Made by a program: the position numbers and the translations under genes
The notes under the pieces: model-generated
Database searches by the model: none
The model's input: the letters and a program-made list of their open reading frames with translations, nothing else
Told to the model about the DNA's origin: nothing
Source: Lachnospiraceae bacterium
Lineage (GTDB): Bacteria > Bacillota > Clostridia > Lachnospirales > Lachnospiraceae
Assembly (NCBI GenBank): GCA_024680815.1
Contig: JAILBQ010000074.1
Span: 1-47,778, forward strand
Direction: 5' to 3'
DNA: 47,778 nucleotides
Shown here: positions 43,562 through 47,778 of the stretch, piece after piece
Position numbering within the stretch: the first letter of the stretch is position 1
Layout of the letters: the number at the start of each line of letters is the position of its first letter

Positions 43562-44484
43562 ACGTTCCTCCGCTTTCCTCCCGTAATGAAGTCCGCAATG
43601 TTTACAAAGGCATCAAACCTGTCCTCTTCCTGATAGACCTCATGGGCATCCTTGTCAAAAAGCCTCACGGTAACGTTTTTCACCCCGGCCTTTTCGTAGC
43701 GCGCCCGGATCCGTTCCGGTGCCGCGCCGTAGTCTCCGAACTGATCCTCTTTTCCGCATAAAAGCAGAATCGGCAGATCCTTCGGCACCCGGGAAAGGTG
43801 CTTTTTATTGTTGGCCCGTTTCATGAGCTCGCATAAGGTATAATAACCGTTCAGCGTAAATTCGTGGTTGCAGAAGGGATCCTCGGCGTGGGCCTTAACG
43901 CTCTCCTCTCTGTGGGAGAGGGTGGGAAAACGGGGCTTTCCTTTGGTATTCCTGTAAAGCGCCGTTTTTGTCGCAAAGTCGCTTTTGGCCTCCCAGCCGC
44001 GAAACACCGCCATAAGCTCCAGAAGATGCTTGGACACACGGGATTCGGCCACGCTTCTGTCCACGCACCCCATAAGAATCGCCCCGGACACGCCGGTACC
44101 GTAGCAGTTCAGATATTCCCGGACAATTATGGAGCCCATGCTGTGCCCGAAGATAAAAATCGGAACCCCCGGATATTTCTTTTCCATCAGCTTTTTCAGC
44201 CTGTGGACATCCCGGACCACTATGGTCGCCGGATCGTTGTCGCAGAAAAAGCCGAATTTCCCTGCTTCATTGGCCGTGAGCCCGTGCCCCAAAAGATCGG
44301 CACCGGCTACAGCGATTCCCTCAGAAGCAAGATATTCCGCCATTTCCCCGTAGCGCCCGATGTGCTCGCTCATGCCGTGAACGATAATCAGCTGGGCCTT
44401 CGGTGCGCCGGCCGGTAGCCAGCCCCGCGCGTGAATTTTATGGCGCATATCCCGGGAGCCGTATTGAAACTCTTCCGTCAGCAT
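43558..44484 (-). CDS. alpha/beta hydrolase, monoacylglycerol-lipase-like
   Basis: 308 residues, serine hydrolase fold: oxyanion loop VHGMSEHIGRYGEMAEYLA, nucleophile elbow IFGHSMGSII (Ser), and the C-terminal LFDKDAHEVYQEE with the likely catalytic His. The HGMSEH and LGHG patterns match the monoglyceride lipase/lysophospholipase group. It has no signal peptide, so it probably acts in the cytoplasm. It overlaps metG by seven bases. Confidence 0.88.
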   Translation of the reverse strand: MLTEEFQYGSRDMRHKIHARGWLPAGAPKAQLIIVHGMSEHIGRYGEMAEYLASEGIAVAGADLLGHGLTANEAGKFGFFCDNDPATIVVRDVHRLKKLMEKKYPGVPIFIFGHSMGSIIVREYLNCYGTGVSGAILMGCVDRSVAESRVSKHLLELMAVFRGWEAKSDFATKTALYRNTKGKPRFPTLSHREESVKAHAEDPFCNHEFTLNGYYTLCELMKRANNKKHLSRVPKDLPILLLCGKEDQFGDYGAAPERIRARYEKAGVKNVTVRLFDKDAHEVYQEEDRFDAFVNIADFITGGKRRNV

Positions 44485-46469
44485 ATAACGGCTCCGCTTT
44501 CAAGAGAGGTGTCAGAGACCGTCATCAGCGAAAGCTTTCCTTCGCTGTCTTCGGCGCAGAGCAGCATTCCCTGTGATTCCATCCCCGCGATTTTCCTCGG
44601 CGCCAGATTCGTTATAACCATGACCTTCATGCCGAGTGTGTCCTCCGGCTTATAATACTGCTTAATCCCGGAGAGAATCTGTCTCGTCTCATTTCCGATC
44701 CGCACCCTGAAGCATAAGAGCTTTTTGGATTTCGGAACTTCACTGCATTCCAGGATTTCGCCCAGTCTGAATTCGCATTTATCGAAGTCGCCGTACTCAA
44801 TGATGGGTTTTGCGCTTTCCTCTCCCCCTCCGGCCTCTCCTGAGTCCGCCTTCTTCTGTCCGGCTTCTTCAGCTTTAACCCCGTCCTTCTTTGCCTCTTC
44901 TTCTATCTGTTTTAAAACGTCCGCAAGCTTCAGCCTTGCAAACAGGGTCTCCGACTCTTCAGTAACCTTTGTGCCCTCCGGAACCGTTCCCCGTTTCGCG
45001 CAGTCCACGGGTTCAAGGGCGGGCGCGTTCATCTGCTTTAAAACCTTCTCCGCGGTCTCCGGCAGGAAGGGCGCAAGAAGAGTCGCCCCGATCACAATGC
45101 CGTCGGAGAGGTTGTAGAGCACGGTGGAAAGCCGGTCCCGTTTGTCCTCATCCTTAGAAAGATTCCAGGGCTCGGTTTCGTCGATATATTTATTGCATCG
45201 TTTAAACAGCGTGAAAATCTCGGTCAGGGCATCGGCGATATGCAGTCCCTCCATGGCCGCTTCCACCTTGTCCTTTGCGGAAAGGAGGACGCCGTAGAGA
45301 TCATCGTCCACGCTCTCCTTTGCTCCCTTATCCGAGAGCACTCCGCCGAAATACTGGTTTGTCATGGAAATCGTGCGCTTTACCAGATTCCCCAGGGTAT
45401 TGGCCAAATCCGAGTTAAATCTCTCCACCATCAGCTCCCAGGAGATCACCCCGTCATTTTCAAAGGGCATTTCGTGGAGCACGAAATAGCGCACCGCGTC
45501 CACTCCGAAGACCGCGGCCAGATCGTCGGCGTAAAGAATATTTCCCTTCGACTTGCTCATCTTCCCACCGTCCTGTAAAAGCCAGGGGTGGCCGAAAACC
45601 TGCTTCGGCAGCGGCTCTCCAAGGGCCATAAGGAAGATCGGCCAGTAGATCGTGTGGAAACGGATTATGTCCTTACCGATCAGATGGAGATCCGCGGGCC
45701 AGTATTTTTTATATTTTTCCGATGAATTCCCGTCACAGTCGTATCCTATTCCGGTGATATAGTTGGTCAGCGCGTCGAGCCAGACATAGACCACGTGGTT
45801 CGGATCGAAATCCACGGGAATCCCCCACTTGAAGGAGGTTCTGGAGACGCAGAGATCCTGAAGGCCCGGCTTCAGGAAATTGTTCATCATCTCGTTTTTT
45901 CTGGAAACCGGACGTATAAACTCCGGATGGCTCTCAATATGGTCGATGAGCCTGTCCGCGTATTTGCTCATACGGAAGAAATAGGCCTCTTCCTTCGCGG
46001 GCTTCACCTCGCGGCCGCAATCCGGGCATTTCCCGTCCACAAGCTGGGAGGAGGTCCAGAAGGACTCACAGGGTGTGCAGTACATTCCCTCGTAGTAGCC
46101 TTTATAAATATCCCCCTGATCGTAGAGGCGTTTGAAAATCTTCTGTACCTGTTTTTCATGATCGGAGTCGGTGGTGCGGATGAAACGGTCGTAGGAGGTG
46201 TTCATAATGTCCCAGATACGCTTTATTTCCGCGGCTGCCGAGTCCACGAATTCCTTCGGAGTTACCCCTGCCTCCTTTGCCTTCGTCTCTATTTTCTGGC
46301 CGTGCTCGTCCGTTCCGGTCTGGAAAAAGACCTCATATCCCTGCCAGCGTTTGAACCGGGCGATGCTGTCCGCCAGGACGATCTCATAGCTGTTGCCGAT
46401 GTGGGGCTTCCCGGAGGCATAGGCTATGGCAGTTGTGATGTAATAGGGTTTTTTAACGTTTTCTGACAT
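44478..46469 (-). CDS. metG: methionyl-tRNA synthetase
   Basis: 663 residues, class I. HIGH motif: ASGKPHIGNSYEI; KMSKS motif: GGKMSKSKGNILYAD. A single zinc ribbon (CTPCESF and CPDCGRE) fits the clostridial form. The anticodon domain covers about 360-520, then a Lys/Glu/Gly-rich linker (about 525-560) and a C-terminal EMAP/Trbp111-like tRNA-binding domain (about 562-663, ECSEVPKSKKLLCFRVRIGN). First gene of a tightly overlapping six-gene operon. Confidence 0.97.
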   Translation of the reverse strand: MSENVKKPYYITTAIAYASGKPHIGNSYEIVLADSIARFKRWQGYEVFFQTGTDEHGQKIETKAKEAGVTPKEFVDSAAAEIKRIWDIMNTSYDRFIRTTDSDHEKQVQKIFKRLYDQGDIYKGYYEGMYCTPCESFWTSSQLVDGKCPDCGREVKPAKEEAYFFRMSKYADRLIDHIESHPEFIRPVSRKNEMMNNFLKPGLQDLCVSRTSFKWGIPVDFDPNHVVYVWLDALTNYITGIGYDCDGNSSEKYKKYWPADLHLIGKDIIRFHTIYWPIFLMALGEPLPKQVFGHPWLLQDGGKMSKSKGNILYADDLAAVFGVDAVRYFVLHEMPFENDGVISWELMVERFNSDLANTLGNLVKRTISMTNQYFGGVLSDKGAKESVDDDLYGVLLSAKDKVEAAMEGLHIADALTEIFTLFKRCNKYIDETEPWNLSKDEDKRDRLSTVLYNLSDGIVIGATLLAPFLPETAEKVLKQMNAPALEPVDCAKRGTVPEGTKVTEESETLFARLKLADVLKQIEEEAKKDGVKAEEAGQKKADSGEAGGGEESAKPIIEYGDFDKCEFRLGEILECSEVPKSKKLLCFRVRIGNETRQILSGIKQYYKPEDTLGMKVMVITNLAPRKIAGMESQGMLLCAEDSEGKLSLMTVSDTSLESGAVIC

Positions 46470-46534
46470 GATTTGATCGATCCTTGTTATAATATGATTC
46501 TTAAGGTAATCCTACTCTATTTTATGTAAAAATG

Positions 46535-46569
46535 CAAGAAACCGCCCCGGAGCGGAGGCTCCGGGGCGG
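46535..46569 (-). terminator. terminator hairpin copy 1, after the Rpn-like gene
   Basis: CCGCCCCGGAGC (46542-46553) and GCTCCGGGGCGG (46558-46569) pair perfectly around a four-base loop (GGAG). On the minus strand a TTTCTT stretch follows. It closes the transcript of the Rpn-like gene and has a near copy at 47707-47734. Confidence 0.8.
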
Positions 46570-46599
46570 GGTGGGGTGTTAACCCTGCAAAGCTTTTAT

Positions 46600-47528
46600 T
46601 CATTTTGCAGCAGAGAAAATAGCTTCCAGCTCTTTGACACGAGCTTCGGCTTTTTCGGCGCGCTGTTCCGCACTTTTTGCACGCTGTTCCGCACTTTTTG
46701 CGCGTTGTTCCGCATTGTCGGCACGCTGGCGTTCTATTTCAGTATTTATGTGTTCTTCATTACGTCCAGCCTGTATTAGCTCCCGCTCTCTTTCCCAGGT
46801 TTTCATATACCTTATACCTATATCTTTCTTTTCCTTGGTTTTCCTGACAATTGTATTAAGCTTTCCGGTATTCTCGTCTTTTACATTCTCTTCTGTGCTT
46901 TTTCCGATATAACACAGCAGATTTCTTAAACGCTTTTCATTTTCCCCTGCTGCTTCGGGAAGATCTCCGTCCACGTACAGGAAAATCCTTCTGATTCCAT
47001 CACTGCCCCGTGCCGAATGGCGCGGGGAGCCCGTGCGGCTTTGAGCACTTAATTCAAAGAAATCCGCACTACGGATTTCTTCATCGTTATAAGGAATATG
47101 CGGATGTGTTATAACTCCGCTGCGTACCTCATAGTACATCGCGTTCTAAGCCCCTCTCTATGAGAACTGCTCTTATCAGGCTCCACATCGTATACGTTGA
47201 TTTCCGGCTCATTCTCGCCGGCATCCGGTTTCTTCTCCGTCACATAAGCATCCATCCTTATGCCGTGTGACCTCTCCGTAACTCCGGGAACCGTTCTTTG
47301 AGGTGTAAAACTTATTTTTCCTATCTCACGACCCAGAACACATTCCAGAATCATCCGGCACAATACTGTGCCATCCTCTTCGTCTGAGACAATTTCTGTA
47401 AAGAGGAAATCATCAATGACGTCCATCTCTTCTAAAGGTTTCAGACCTCTTTCATTTTCTTCTTGAACCATTTTTTCTCCTTTCTCCATAATGTTTTGCA
47501 GGAAAAAAGAGATTTCATCTCTCTTCAT
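46600..47528 (-). pseudogene. Rpn family / PD-(D/E)XK nuclease-family transposase-like gene, frameshifted
   Basis: Two overlapping frames together make one gene. The first (47109-47528, 139 residues) has the Rpn N-terminal pattern (LEEMDVIDDFLFTEIVSD, RMILECVLGREIGKISFTPQ, RMDAYVTEK, INVYDVEPDK) and then goes off frame into a stop. The second (46600-47139, 179 residues) continues in another frame with the family C-terminus (RRIFLYVDGD, LRNLLCYIGKSTEENVKDEN, GIRYMKTWERERELIQAGRN) and ends in a coiled coil with seven-residue repeats of AEQRAKS. A -1 shift, or removal of two bases, near 47109-47145 would give LRTRYYEV, as in intact relatives, though the middle is also short. The Rpn family includes DNA-cleaving recombination-linked proteins. 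I treat it as decayed. Confidence 0.8.
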
Positions 47529-47700
47529 TTCCTGCCTTGGTTAAGTTGTGGGTAAGCAGGAAATTTCAGAATAAAGAAGCATGCAGGGCATGCCGGCTCC
47601 GGAACGGAGCCATAAGACGCGGCAGAACCGCTTGAGAAATATCTGCTTGATGAATTGATAGTAGCACGACAGTGAGATATTTTCAACAGATTTTATTTAT
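47529..47700. other. intergenic stretch with small hairpins upstream of the Rpn-like gene
   Basis: No gene is seen. Two short stems lie close together: GCATGC (47579-47584) with GCATGC (47588-47593), and GGCTCCG (47595-47601) with CGGAGCC (47605-47611). They would fall in the leader of the Rpn-like transcript. I find no convincing promoter. Confidence 0.5.
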
Positions 47701-47734
47701 TAGAAACCGCCCCGGAGCTGAGGCTCCGGGGCGG
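47701..47734 (-). terminator. terminator hairpin copy 2, right of the Rpn-like gene
   Basis: CCGCCCCGGAGC (47707-47718) and GCTCCGGGGCGG (47723-47734) pair perfectly around a TGAG loop, followed by TTTCT on the minus strand. The stem sequence is identical to copy 1 at 46542-46569, and only the four-base loop differs. It would terminate a gene beyond the right edge. Confidence 0.75.
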
Positions 47735-47778
47735 GGTGCGATTGTTGTTAAGTTACGTTTTCTGTTGGCTGATTACGG

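Noticed and set aside
46470-46540. SAM riboswitch or T-box before metG
   Set aside because: Only about 70 bases separate metG from the neighbouring terminator and no conserved core is visible.

Overview
The window looks like chromosomal DNA of a Clostridia-class Bacillota, most likely a member of the Lachnospiraceae. The reasons are the family mix (DUF1002, DUF1934, a DUF5057-like giant surface protein, a trigger-factor-like lipoprotein), strong AGGAGG-type ribosome sites, a short SRP RNA, a moderately GC-rich core with AT-rich accessory islands, and type IV pilus genes in a low-complexity operon style. This placement is an inference from gene content. I see no rRNA, tRNA, CRISPR array or insertion sequence.

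Layout. (1) 1-13,629, minus strand: a type IV pilus assembly operon. It begins with a fused PilM-PilN protein, then a PilO-like protein, a PilV-like prepilin (whose frame has no ATG/GTG/TTG start upstream of its cleavage site), a PilX-like protein, a GspH-like pseudopilin, a roughly 900-residue prepilin, and a secreted giant protein (DUF5057-like) that runs off the left edge. A promoter and a leader of about 200 nt precede it. (2) 13,891-21,061, minus strand: a carbohydrate/polyol operon with a zinc dehydrogenase, a lipoprotein binding protein, two permeases, two different ATPases and an unannotated 37-residue membrane peptide, closed by a strong terminator. Divergent from it at 21,315-24,005 are an L-xylulose-kinase-like FGGY kinase and a ROK-family regulator. 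Two near-identical 25-bp near-palindromes, one before each divergent unit, are likely the regulator's operators. (3) 24,017-27,020, minus: a YafQ-type toxin-antitoxin pair, then prepilin peptidase, major pilin and PilC platform protein, a second pilus cluster. (4) 27,084-31,039, minus: an NlpC/P60 cell-wall hydrolase coupled to asnS, and a trigger-factor-like lipoprotein. (5) 31,171-34,685, plus: a small membrane protein, ispE, murI, a DUF1934 protein and galU, a tight housekeeping operon. (6) 34,704-35,193: a ParE/RelE-type toxin with a shortened antitoxin. (7) 35,272-39,930, minus: SRP RNA directly upstream of a heptose-type set (NAD-dependent epimerase, HddC-GmhB fusion, GmhA) and an FGGY kinase. 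(8) 39,952-46,469, minus: a six-gene overlapping operon, metG, alpha/beta hydrolase, DUF1002 protein, GNAT acetyltransferase, two-domain HD/HD-GYP protein, radical SAM enzyme. (9) 46,541-47,778: a frameshifted Rpn/PD-(D/E)XK family gene flanked by two copies of one terminator hairpin.

How it works together. Regions 1 and 3 supply an inner-membrane alignment complex, platform, peptidase, major pilin and an unusual set of minor pilins with very large ectodomains. The motor ATPases PilB and PilT are not in the window. Region 2 reads as a self-contained, substrate-induced system importing and oxidising or phosphorylating a small polyol or ketose; the dehydrogenase resembles erythritol/L-threitol dehydrogenases. 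Region 7 suggests synthesis of an activated heptose for a surface glycan, but no heptose-7-phosphate kinase is visible.

The most unusual material is the pilus operon (three amidotransferase/Rossmann-like units in the giant protein, a giant prepilin, an apparent ACG start), the duplicated operator pair, and the small membrane peptide at the end of the transporter operon.
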